From Sipunculus nudus (taxonomy: Eukaryota > Annelida > Sipuncula > Golfingiida > Sipunculidae), in contig CM049320.1 of the NCBI GenBank assembly GCA_026874595.1, forward strand, positions 20,655,714-20,719,713: 64,000 nucleotides of DNA. The letters are read 5' to 3'. The stretch's first letter is position 1, and each line of letters opens with the position of its first letter. Below are positions 36,651 to 47,690 of this stretch, one piece after another. The position numbers and the translations under genes are program-made. The notes below the pieces were generated by a model. That model had not been told where the DNA came from, ran no database searches, and worked only from the letters and a program-made list of their open reading frames with translations.

Positions 36651-39600
36651 TTTTAGCTCAGCTGACTATAAGTCATCTGAGCTATAGTCGTGGTCCATTG
36701 TCCGTCGTCCGTCTGTCAGTCCGTCCGTCCGTCTGGATGTCCGTCCCTAAGACTGGCACGTTTCGACACCATTGGACCTACGGATCTGAAATTCGGCATA
36801 CAGTTAGATGTCCCCAAAATCTCGTACCATGCCAAAAATTGGGTCAATATGACTTCGTTCCTTTGAGATATTAAGGAAAAAACTCAATTTTTTATTAGAA
36901 ATCTATTTTCACTCTTCAGAACTGCCTAATATCAAAACCACTCATCTGGTTTTCTTCATTTTTACCATAAATATTCCTCTATACAGTACCTATGTACATG
37001 CCAGAAATTAAGTCAGTATTATTTAATTTAAAAAAGTTATGGGCCCAAACATAATGGACTGTAAAAAAATGAGGAAAGATATTTTGTCACTTAAGATCAA
37101 AAGTGTTAAAGGTAGGAATTTTTTTTCAGTACTACTTTAAATAATCAAAATTTAATTGTATACCAAAAATTAGATCAAAATCTGTTAAATTTTTTTAAAT
37201 ATTGGCAAAAATATAAAAAATGGGTACCTTAAATTTTGCCCAAATTTGACCATGGCACGTTTTTTTCCTGTAACTGCTGTGGATTTAATTTTCAAAGCAT
37301 GTTTTTGTTTCCATTTCAACTGTTAAAACAAAAAATTTGAAACCAGTTGATCAAAAACTGTAGATTTTATTCAAGTTTTCAAGCACCATGTCACATATTG
37401 TTTACATCAAGCTAGTGTTATGCAGTTTACTAGAGCTCAGCTCCCCAGCTTCAGCTCTAAGTTCCTTAAATTTTGCATACAGTTAGATGTCCCCCAAATC
37501 CTCTACCATACTTAAAGTTTGGTCACTAGGACTGCATTCCCTCGAGATATTAAGAAAAAACTTCATTTTTTCATTAAAACCCCATTGTTACACTTTAAGA
37601 TTGCCTAATATCAAAACCACTGATCTGACTTTGATCATATATAATATACCTATTTTTCTATACATTCACTATGCATATGCCAGAAATGATGTCAGTATTG
37701 TGTAATTGTTTTAAGTTCTAGGCCCAAACATAATGCACTTTGTAAAAAATCAAAAAATATATTTACTCTCTTAACATGAAAATTGCTGAAGGTAGACATT
37801 TTTTGCCAGGGATATAACATTATTTAATCAAGATTCAATTGTATTCCCAAAATTAGTTCTGAATTTTTAAAATTTTATAAGTTATTAGCATAAATATAAA
37901 ATCAGTACCTTAAATTTTGCCCAACTTTGGCCATGGCATGTTTTTTTCCTGTAAGCACTGTTGATTTAATTTTCATATCTTACACACGTAAGGATTTTAG
38001 CTTCTAAATTCTGAAGTTATAAAAGGAATTGGTCAAAAACTAGCTTTTATGAAAGTTTTTATGAGACCATATCACACCTTGGCTGTACTGAAGCCCCTCT
38101 TTTATGTCCCCACATTGACCTTTCAGGCCAATTATGCATGCTTGAAGCGAGGCACTCTGCAGCCAGCCTGCTCTTGGGTGGCTTCAACTGGATCTAACTG
38201 TCCAACCCCCTCCACTAGTATTTGTTTAGGCCATAAACATAACAATAAACTTTTTTTTAATTATTGGTTTATGATAAGAACTTTAAAAAAATAAATGGAA
38301 AAGGAATTTATAGTTAATGAGTTACAGGGGAGTACCTTGCAATTACTGATCATTTATGGATCTTCCATGGATGGCCAAAATTGTATTTCAAATGACACCA
38401 TGCAGTCACCATTGGGTATTTTTTGTTTCAACCATAAAAATGAAAAATAAATAATTAAAATAAATTGTTGTTTACTATTAGGGATTATATGAAGCAAGAT
38501 AATGATAGACAAGGATGCAGTTGATTATATTAAATTAATCTAAATTTCCAGGTCTTTTCCAGGTGTTTAACTTGTTGGTTTATATTTATTACAAAATTAA
38601 AATAATAAATAAATGTGTCAAAAATTTAAAATATTACTCAGACAAGTGCTCATTAAAGATTTTAATTTGTTTGACTTATAACTCATGGTTGTATCAGTTG
38701 TTACATGATACTAGCTAAATAATCAAAATTTATATTGCTGGTCCTTTATTTCAGTTCATAAAATTAAACATTCCCAACTCCAGATTGCTCCTGGTATGAT
38801 ATATTGGGTGTTTTGATCCTTGGATTAATTTTAACACATGTATCAGTTTTATAGCTGAGAATACTTTTCTTTTTTTCCTGATACCATTTAAAAAAAATAT
38901 AAATGTTCAAATTTTTCCTGTTAGTGCTGTGGATTTAATTTTCATAGCATGTACACATTAACATTTCATCTGTTAAAATCTGAAATTTGAAACCAATTGA
39001 TCAAAAACTGCAGATTTTATTCAAGTTTCCAGGTCCTTGTCTTCATTGTTTACATCAGATCAGTATAAATGCAGTGTACTGGGCAGTTACATAACACCTT
39101 TAGGTCTGACCTACTGCCACTGTGAGTGTCTGGGTCAGGATGGGTCAGGCAGTAAATACCAGAGAGCCTCTCTTTCTCTCTCTCTCTCTCTGGCAGTCTA
39201 GGTCTCTCTTTCTCTCTCTCTCTCTCCTCTGCTTTTTCTCTTTCTTTCTCCATCTTTCTTTCTCTCTTTCTCTCTCTCTCTCTCTCTCCCCCTAATTGCC
39301 TCCCTTTCTCCCTCCATCCCATTCTGTTGACAGGTACTATAAACTAGATACATTAGCTATAAATGTTGATGCAATTTAGAAATGTGAATCAACTGAAATA
39401 TTCACAATCTTATGTATGTTATACTGTAAATTTATAGTAACATTCGGAAACTTGGATTAAAATTATGTAATGAAAAAAAGGAATAAATGCAAATATTGTT
39501 AATTTTTTTCTAGGCTCAGTAGAATGGGGAAAAAAAATTATTTGCTTTGTTTCTCCATCTTTATGTCTGTTTTAAATATTTAATGTTCATGAATAAACTT

Positions 39601-40670
39601 TTTTTTTATAAGCACTGTTGAATTAAATTTCATATCTTGTATGTATATGCAAGGGTGTTGTAACTCTCACCATCCCCTTCTTCATCCCACTGAGGCTTTA
39701 TAATAGTTCTATGGCTATAGCATAAAATTTAATAATTAAAGAAAATATCTACAGAGAGACAGAGGCATTGTAACTCTGATCATATAACACAACACACCCC
39801 CCCCCCCCCCACCCCACCCCCATCAAGTCATTGCACCTGTGGAATGGGGACGTTATGGCAACTGTATACATATCATAAAATTGATAAAAAAAGGTTTACC
39901 AAATAAATTGGATCTCATCAGACAAATGTGTAAACTGTTGAACTGTCAACAGCTTATCAAAAAGGTAACCAATGGAAAGGCATGGTCAGGTCTCAAATAT
40001 TATTTGCAACATTTTCTTCAATCATATAAACCAACCATGGCCCAGATTACCTCTTCCTCTCAAACATTATCTACATTTCATCATATTTTTTAGGTTTTTA
40101 ACCTCCAGGTGGTTCAGTACTGTTGACCATTTGTCCATAGGTACCTATGTACATGCCAGAAATTATGTCAATATTGTGTAATATGTAGACGTGAGGGGCA
40201 TCAAAATAATGCACCTTGTCAAGACTGATCTTGTCAAGATATTATGTTATACAGTCACAAATTCATAAATCCCCTCATCAGCATAGTTAATCATAACCTT
40301 GTATCTATCAAATTGAACTCTTGCAGGTTTCCATACACTATAGATCCTTCAACAAATAGCCTTATCATCATTATACCACTGCTTAGCATACTGTCATTGC
40401 ATTCATATTTGCTCAAATAAATTGCTTTTTTCGACCCCTCCCAAATAAATAAAAAATAAACCACTATATTTTACTCCATATTAATCCATCTGTCAGGTTA
40501 TTTCATATATCATTTACTCACATATTACATTATATTCCTTTATAAAAGCCCAACATGACCATGATATTCTAAGCTTTATGATTTACCTACTCAATATAGT
40601 ATCACAATGGTGATACATTTATAGTCCAATATTGATCAGCTGAGCGCTGTGACCCATGGGTCCCTTGTTT
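36651..40670 (+). mobile_element. TTTTAGCTCAG dispersed element, copy A (4.0 kb)
   Basis: Begins with a hairpin (AGCTCAGCTGACT, then AGTCATCTGAGCT) followed by GTCCGTC-type repeats, and ends with GACCCATGGGTCCCTTGTTT. The same ends bound copy B (55328-59853), and the last ~430 bases (40240-40670) match 59440-59853 closely. Internal tandem duplication is visible: the block around AGTTAGATGTCCCC at 36803 recurs near 37477, and the GGATTTAATTTTCA block at 37270 recurs near 38933. No protein is encoded. Probably a non-autonomous, internally repetitive element; its class is not clear. Confidence 0.75.
39171..39292. repeat. (CT)n-rich simple repeat
   Basis: TCTCTCTTTC-type low complexity inside copy A. 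The Arg-Glu-rich frame on the minus strand (39050-39322) is a translation of this and is unrelated to the CDK11 RE-repeats. Confidence 0.95.
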
Positions 40671-41079
40671 AAATGTTACCTGTAAATTCAGAGGGTCAGA
40701 ATTGGAAAACTAAATTAGAATGAGCAGTTCTGAATACACTTAACAGTAGGGCCTAACTTGAATATCTCATTCTTGTCACAATGTAACATGTCAGTTGTCA
40801 CATTAAAAGATTATAAATGAACTGTGTTTTCCTTCTTTATTTTTAATAAGAATAATGAATGATCAGACTATACAATAATTGTTCCTGTTACAGTCTCAGC
40901 TAAGGTACTGGTAATAAAATCTGCATTTGGCTTGAACTGAATTTTTAGCAATGAATGAAATTTTACATACACACAGTTTTTCCCATTCCATTAGATCTGT
41001 ACACAGTAGTGTAAAAATGTACATTCTTTTTATATGATTTAAAAACAGTGAAATAAACTATCTTGTCAGCAAAAATAAT

Positions 41080-41180
41080 GGATCTGGCTCCAAGGAATAC
41101 GAAACGGAATTGAAACGGAATTTGGTGATAAATGAAACGGAAAAGCCTTGTTTTTGAAACGGAAAATAATTGGCTAAAGT
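41080..41180. repeat. GAAACGGAA short repeats
   Basis: GAAACGGAA or close variants occur five times within 100 bases, probably an end of a decayed transposon. Nothing coding. Confidence 0.5.
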
Positions 41181-41531
41181 TTTTTTCAACAAAAATACAA
41201 TCTGTAACTTGTATTTATTTTTGTGGTATGGTAGCCCTTATATATTTCTGTAAATGTTAAATTGGAAAATAATATAAATTCTAATCCCATTTCAAACATG
41301 CACAAATAGCCATCAAAAGGAACGAAAAATTGAAACAAAAAAACTACACCCCAGTTTTACTGTATCCCCTTTAAATGATAGCCCTCTTTAGTATGTAGGC
41401 TGTCCGAGGTGCAGACCAGATTCTATATACACTCTGAGGTGCAGACCAGATTCTATGTACGCTCCCATATGATTTTGGAAAATCTTATCCAGTCTAATTT
41501 TTAAAAGCATTTAATGATTCAGCATTTAAGG

Positions 41532-41800
41532 TTATTTTGTAATTATTTTGTAAACCTCAATCAGATCTCCTCTCAATCTACTGTACTCTAAACTAGGAAG
41601 CTTATGATACATCAGATGTTCTTGATATTTCATGTTTTTTGTGCCAATAATCTTTTTTGTGAATCTTCTCTGCACTCCTATATTATCTATATATTTCCTT
41701 AGGTTAGGGCTCCAAACAGGGTTTCCATATTCAATTATGGGCCTCTCTAGGGTTTTGTAAAGGGGTACCATGATATCTTTACATTTATTTGTTAAAAGAT
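41532..41800 (-). pseudogene. Non-LTR retrotransposon (LINE) C-terminal fragment
   Basis: On the minus strand the frame reads VPLYKTLERPIIEYGNPVWS, NLRKYI, VQRRFTKKIIG, LPSLEYSRLRGDLIEVYKI. This is the conserved tail following the reverse transcriptase palm/thumb in jockey/CR1-like LINEs (recognised from family knowledge). Similarity starts abruptly at about 41800 and stops at 41532, so only the 3' part remains. A 5'-truncated dead copy, likely in intergenic DNA or an upstream CDK11 intron. Confidence 0.75.
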
Positions 41801-42827
41801 GTAACAAAATTTGTGGACTAATAATGATTGTTGACACAGCCCCTCTTATGAAACATGTCACAAGATCACTGGAAACTTTAAAAGTGGCAGTGCTACTGTG
41901 CATGCTTGTTCCAACTTCTGGAACAACTGACAGGCTCAGGGAAGCTAAACTTTTGAAATGTGTACTGTTTGGTATTAAAGCATGAATTTTAGCAAAATTT
42001 CTTGGTCAGTGAAATACATTGGCTCTTTCTGATGCCAAATGGGTAAGTCTCCTTGTCATACACACAATATTTGATTTTATAAGAATTTTTGTCCAGTACA
42101 GGATTTGCATTCTCAAGTTTATTGAAGCTTCATATATATGCAATGGGGTTTCGATGGAATGGATACATAATTATGCCACATTATAACATGCTGTTAATAA
42201 AGTCCATGTCAGTGGTAAATCCCAAGAAATGCCACTTTTTACTGGCAAATATTGGCATTTGTTGGTAAATACTGACAAATTGAATTTTATCACACCATGT
42301 CATATTAAAATTTCTTTCTCTGTATTATACTTTAATTTCCATTACTAGATTCTTCTTTTAAGGTTGAATTTCTAGCACTGTTGAAGTAAATATTAGATGA
42401 AAAAAAAATTGTGGGGGGGGGGTGTGTTTTTTCCCAAGGTAGTTTCCTTTAGGGCATTTTTGTCAGGTCAGTTTATTTCCTACTAATTCATAGACTGCCA
42501 TGAATGCACCTATTGTTAGGGCAAACCTGGACCAGCTGTTGTTTATGTAAGTGGTGACCAGTGGTCCTTATTACAGAAGAGTACTTCACTGGACAGTACT
42601 GGTTTCAGCCAGGAGATTGCCCACTAAACTACCTAGACCTATCTGGTCTTTAATGATGGTCATAGATCAGCAGAAGCACAGAAGTTCTCTCCTAAGCATT
42701 AATCTCCTGCTGTTAAAGATACAGCATGCAATGATCAGACCCAATATAATCAGGATAATTGCCTTGTTTGTTTGCAATGACTATTAAAAAAGCAATAGTG
42801 TTACAGTACTGTTACTAAATGGTGACA

Positions 42828-43080
42828 AGAATTGGGAGTGGCAAACCCTACCACCAACTGGAGAAGAGACTAATGATTAGTCTTCTTATCAAAATTATAA
42901 ATGGTCTGGCAGCAATATCTGAGGAAAAATCTATATTCTTTAATTCAAATACCAACTTAGACTATGTCAAAGGCAATAATTAAAGTACATAAAACCAATA
43001 CTGAAACAGATTATGATAAACATTCTGCTATTCCATAAACTAGTATACACTGAAACCAACTACAAGAAAAAAATGTCATC
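42828..43080 (+). pseudogene. Probable LINE C-terminal relic
   Basis: Frameshifted translation gives WEWQTL, then EKRLMISLLIKIINGLAAI, then YDKHSAIP-like sequence, echoing the tail pattern of jockey/CR1-type LINEs (W-L---RR---RL---YKIINGL-AI). Stops and frame changes make it a relic. It lies between inverted AAATGCCA-type motifs at about 42210-42270 and 43520-43586. Confidence 0.4.
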
Positions 43081-44072
43081 ACTGAGACATGAACAGTTTG
43101 ATGCACCACTAATAACCTATCATGACTGAGTCAAAATAATTACTCATGCACACTGCCTCCCCGTTATTTCTAAGCTGTGAGGAACCTTCCAGGATCAATA
43201 GATACAGATAAAACTACCAGTATATTATTTCAGGTACAGTAATATATTCATTCAAATTAACATGAGCCCCTTGGAAATATATTGTTCCTCAATTTGATTT
43301 TTTGTTTACCTTTATTCAAAACTTTTAACACACAACGATATAGTATTACTATAATTTTGCAATGTACTGTTGTAGTCTTCTAAGTCTGCTGTTGCATATA
43401 AATCCGATTTTAACTGTATTGAGCAATGCTTATCATTTATTGGTCTTTGTAGTTTGTAAATCATTGTGATAGTAATAAAGCAAAGAGAATTTATTTTATA
43501 TTTGCCAGAGGGAATATTGTCAATGTTGGCATTTACCGTAAATTGCCAGTGGCATTTACTGGTCTGTCATTTACCGGCCAGCCCTGCATCTATGTCCATT
43601 GAAGATTTGACTGGACCAAGTTGTGGGTGCCTGTCATAGTGAGCCAGTGTGATTGTCTCAGGCTGCATTGGCATGTGTTACATCATCACTGCTGTGAATG
43701 TCCTTGTAACCAGACCACTTGTTACTCATGGGGTTGTCACCCACTTGATTGTTTCAGCCCCGGGGTTATTACACACTGGATTGTTTCAGCCCTGAGGTGC
43801 ATGCATTTCATTTCAGCTGCATGGCCCAGGAAGTTAGCAGTGATGATGTAACGCATGCACACTGCTGGCTGAAACAATCACACCAGCTCAGGAGGACAGG
43901 CACACAACACTCAGGATCAGATGTACTCAAAACAAGTACATCATCTATCAAATGCAGATGTGTTCAAATCTGTAAAAATCTAAATTTTGATACCATTGCA
44001 CACAAAAGGCCAAACACAATCAGTCATAAGTCTGCATCCCTTATCCAGCTTCGGTATGTCTGTGCATTACAG

Positions 44073-44248
44073 GTCATGTCTACTGACAGCAGTCCAGAAC
44101 AAGGTGAACTTGAAGCAAGTCCTGATCATGAATACGCCAGACATCATCATGGTAAATCCCATCACCATGGAGACAGTATGGAGTCAGAACATGAGGAAGA
44201 AGAGGAGGACGAGAGGCCACACTCGAGCACAAAAAGTCCACAGGATCG
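44073..44248 (+). CDS. CDK11: CDK11/PITSLRE kinase, exon encoding the acidic N-terminal segment
   Basis: Acceptor TGTGCATTACAG ends at 44072, and donor CG/GTAAGA starts at 44249. In phase 0 the exon reads VMSTDSSPEQGELEASPDHE, a His-rich stretch (HHHGKSHHHGDSMES), an acidic run (EHEEEEEDE), then SPQDR across the junction. Vertebrate CDK11 has EEGEL followed by an acidic stretch ahead of a conserved IKPPQ motif, and the order here is the same. CDK11 (with cyclin L) phosphorylates splicing and transcription factors in the nucleus. The ATG at 44076 may be internal. The conserved first segment of CDK11 (DEILQEKKRRK-type) was not found upstream, so an earlier coding exon probably lies further left or is missed. 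Confidence 0.7.
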
Positions 44249-44683
44249 GTAAGATTCACATTTAGTAATTCTTTTCAGTATTTTAAAGGTTGGTGGTTAG
44301 TGCAGTTGTTGTGTTTTCCCATGAACAATTGTTAAGATCTGTGGTGGAGATAGTAATTATCCCCATGGCATGCTATTATGATGAGTATTTCTCATAAATA
44401 ATCTTCAGATCCTCAAATTGATGTTTTAGTCAAGTCTGTAGAAAAAGAAAAAAATGTATGAAATTGATCCAACCAGTATTAAGTGTCTCTTTGCCCAGTG
44501 CTTTAGTACAAGTGAGATCCATTTTATTGGACTGGTCAGTTCTTTTTACCAGTCTTACTAATGAATTGAACAAAGAAATATCTGGGAGCATTATTTTGTT
44601 AGTTGCAATGTACAATATTTCACTGGTCTATTGTGAGAACCTGGTTTCATGCAACTTTTTTTTTCTATCATTTTACCTTTTAG

Positions 44684-44826
44684 GGATGATGATGATGCCC
44701 TTGATATAAAACCACCACAAGCCAACAGTAAAAAACACAAACATAAGCACAAAGGAAGGGACAGACGGAAGGAGAAAGACAGAGAACGACCAAGAGAGAG
44801 AGAAAGGGAGAGAGAAAGAGAAAGAG
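44684..44826 (+). CDS. CDK11: CDK11/PITSLRE kinase, IKPPQ and RE-repeat exon
   Basis: Acceptor CCTTTTAG (ends 44683) and donor GAG/GTAAGG (44827). Two codon bases carried from the previous exon join its first G to make Arg. Translation gives DDDDALDIKPPQANSKKHKH, then KGRDRRKEKDRER, then a long Arg-Glu repeat. DD-(S/A)-L-x-IKPPQ is a signature of CDK11 N-termini and is the main reason for the identification. The basic part probably carries nuclear-localisation signals. The exon ends one base into a codon and is phase-matched to the exon at 59987, leaving a 15.2-kb intron packed with transposons. Other small exons inside that intron cannot be excluded. Confidence 0.8.
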
Positions 44827-45489
44827 GTAAGGACAGTGGAGAAATATTCAGTAAACAGGATTGGCCTGTGTGCCTCCTCTTTACTCACATTTTTGTCATA
44901 TATATCATTCTTCCCTTCCCAATACCTGAATGTGTTTACGGTGTTATGAAAGTGTATGGGACTGCCCATTTAAGTTTTCAAAGTTTTATATTTAGCTATT
45001 TATGTGAAAGCTCAAATTTCTTACATTCCAGATATCTCGACAAAACAGTTCTAGTTTAAGCTCATCCCAGAAGTCTTAAGTATTAGTGACAATTCTGATA
45101 AAGTGCAGCTCAGTTCACCTGGCATCTGTTAAAATTTGTCCTTGGCTTGTCCTGTCACGTCAGATTAGCTTGACCTTTGCCCTATAATGTAAGATAACAT
45201 ACAGTTTCATATGATTAACCCTTGGAATCTGTCCAGTTTGGTGTAGGGGGAGAGATATTTAAGAGGTGTTTTTCTTTATTCTAATTTTTTTTTCTGTAAA
45301 TGAGCTTTTTCATGAAATGATGGTCTGGTAACAGTTGATAGTCTTTGATTTGGTTTGTTCTGACTCTATCATATCCAAAAAGAGCTTATTTAGATTTTTC
45401 AGTTGCCAGTACAGGCTGTTTAGCAACAACCAATATGGGTTGGATGGGAATATGTCAGATGTTTTTATTTGAAACTAAATGATTCTGAT
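44827..45489. other. 5' part of the large CDK11 intron
   Basis: Ordinary AT-rich intron between the donor and the left end of the DIRS element. No repeats or exons recognised. Confidence 0.6.
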
Positions 45490-45511
45490 GGTTTTATTAC
45501 GTAAACATAAT

Positions 45512-45675
45512 TGTGAGCTGTTTCTGTATTAATGAGAATTTTCTCTGTTAAAGTTTATTCGCCCGAGTAAGCCAACCTAAAATTTTCCCGTATTGTGCCC
45601 ATTATCGCCCATCCCACCTCGTTCCTGTGTATCTAGGTCACACTTTTGTTTCCTGTAATCACATTTTTCTTCTGG
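45512..45675. repeat. DIRS left inverted terminal repeat
   Basis: TAATGAGAATTTTCTCTGTT, GTAAGCCAACCTAAAATTTT, CTCGTTCCTGTGTATCTAGG and TTTCCTGTAATCACATTTTT appear in order and recur as reverse complement in 55052-55218 with a handful of differences (e.g. CGCCCGAG versus CGCCAGAG). Confidence 0.95.
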
Positions 45676-45789
45676 CGTCAGCCATGATGGACGTGTGATC
45701 ACGCTCTGCGCGATTCGTCCACTGTTTTGGTTTGTACAGTCGGGTTTGCCAATGGAACTGTAAGTTGTGTTTCTTTTTCCCTTCCCGCC

Positions 45790-46024
45790 ATGGAGAACCC
45801 CACTTATTGTGTTTCTTGTGGTTCCTTAATCCCTGCTTGGGATTCTCACCCCACTTGTTTCACCTGTCGTTTGAACAATGACTCCTGCCGGGGTCCGGTG
45901 GATCTCTCTTTCTACTGTCAGACATGGTCTTCTGACAAGTGGGCATTGTTTCAAGATTGGTCCCATTCCCCGGTAGTTGGGGGTTCCCCTTCCACGCTTC
46001 CTTTATCTGGTCCCGTGGTTGCCT

Positions 46025-46057
<33 letters not shown>

Positions 46058-47659
46058 GCCTACCCTGGATGAAGCGGAAGTCTTCCCTGGTTCATGCGGC
46101 TCCCCTTGCCGAAGGCCCGTCTGCTTTTTCCATCTTGCATAAATTATCTAGGTTTTGCTCGTCTCTGATGTCAGATCTAGACGATTCATCTAGACCCGAG
46201 TCCGTTCGTCCGGCAGCCTCGCCTGTTTCCCCGGAGCTTTCCCCAAGGCCGTTATCTTCATCCCCGGCCCCTCGCCGGCTTCCTTCCTTCTCCCCTGTGC
46301 CAACCTGGGCCGTCCCGCATTTTCGCCCGGGCCTTCCTGGTGTGCAGGTAAGTGATTCTGGCCCTCCTGCATCCCTTTCCTTTCAGCAGCCCTCACTTCC
46401 GGTGACTCCGGCTGCACCGGTGGTCCGTTCTGCGTTCTCCGGCCGGCCGGCTCTTTCTTTCAGTCCCCCTCTGCTGTGCCAACTGCGGCTCCGGTTCCTG
46501 TGTCTTCCTGGGTGGTTCCTGCTGCTGACCGGCCCTCGGCTTCTTTTTTTTCAGCCTACGGTCGTTCCGGCTCCACAAGTTTCCCCGGATCCCCCTTCCC
46601 GGGGTTCTCCAGCGTCCCTGTCCTCTCACACTGCCGATCCCACCCTGGCACAAGATCAGTGGTCAGAGATTGCCCTGCAATGCCAGGCTTGGCGTACGCG
46701 CAAATCTGCGCTAGTGGACCTCGTTGCTACCTCCACTCAACCTGATCTCTCGTTTACAGCCTCGGACTTCCACGGCGTCGGCGGCCGGTTCTTATTTGAA
46801 TCTGGCCGCCCTTCAATCGCCTTCCTCCACACCCGCCATGTGTATGGAGTTCACTGATCACACAGTTGATCTGTTACTACGCACTATGCTGTGGTTTCGG
46901 GGTCACGATCTACCAATACTGGGGACCCGTTACCCCCGGGTTCTGATAAACCCTGGTCCCCCGGTACCCTGTGGAATTCCTGCGGGTACCGCGCTACCTG
47001 CTTTGATCGTCTGATCCCCTTTCCCAATCATCTGGATATTCCATAGGCGCCGATGCGTCTTGAGTCCGGCCTTGAACAGCCGTTCGCGGACGGTAAATCC
47101 TTGTTTCCTTCCTCAGCCCCGTTCTCTGATCATCAACTGTCGGATTTGGAGGGGCTCGGGCGGCTGGGATGGTAAACGACTTGCAGGCCATTACTAGCCT
47201 GCTCGCCATCTCTCCTGACTGGCCCACGCTTAATGACATATGGCAGCTTCTGCCCATACCTGTGCTGAGCTGCAACAGGTTGTCTGGCAGCTTGTTGAAA
47301 ATTGTATTTTGTTGCGCCGCTTGGCTTGCCTTCAATCTTTAAAACACTTGAAACCGGAACTTACACAAGTGGAGTTGACTGAGCTTTACTCTCAACCTTT
47401 CACCAGCTCCTTTCTGTTTTGCGGCCATCTGGGGCCTCTTTTTGACTGCGCCTTGGAGCGCTCAGATCGTCAGGCCCACCTCCGCTCGGGCTCTCATGCG
47501 CCAAGGCCGTCCTTCCGCGTCCCGCGGTCTCGCCCTTCTAGTGCGGCTCACTCTTCGGCTTGTTGCGCTCCTGCTCAGTCTTCCCGTCCTTCCGGCCGTA
47601 CCAGCCGTTCCCAGCCATTTTGTGGTCGTTCCGCCAAGCGGGGTTCAACCAAGAAATGA
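45790..47659 (+). pseudogene. DIRS gag-like ORF1, frameshifted
   Basis: From ATG 45790 the N-terminus carries a zinc-ligand cluster (YCVSCG ... HPTCFTC ... C) typical of DIRS ORF1, followed by a Ser/Pro-rich region. A run of 30 Gs at 46027-46056, an unstable homopolymer, interrupts the coding region. The long frame ends at 46857 and later parts continue in other frames; the last open segment is 47240-47659, ending with an Arg/Ser/Pro-rich basic tail (CALERSDRQAHLRSG, then RPSFRVPRSRPSS) and TGA. The product in intact relatives is a nucleic-acid-binding capsid-like protein. This copy cannot make the whole protein. The start of the next ORF overlaps its end in another frame. Confidence 0.75.
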
Positions 47660-47690
47660 CTCGTTCGATCCGCTCGGCGCTCGTCTCAGC

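Noticed and set aside
39050-39322. Arg-Glu-rich minus-strand frame resembling an SR/CDK11-like domain
   Set aside because: Translation of a CT/GA simple repeat inside a dispersed element, not spliced to CDK11 exons and on the opposite strand.
46190-46653. Minus-strand frames across the gag-like region
   Set aside because: Antisense shadows of the Pro/Ser-rich gag-like frame.
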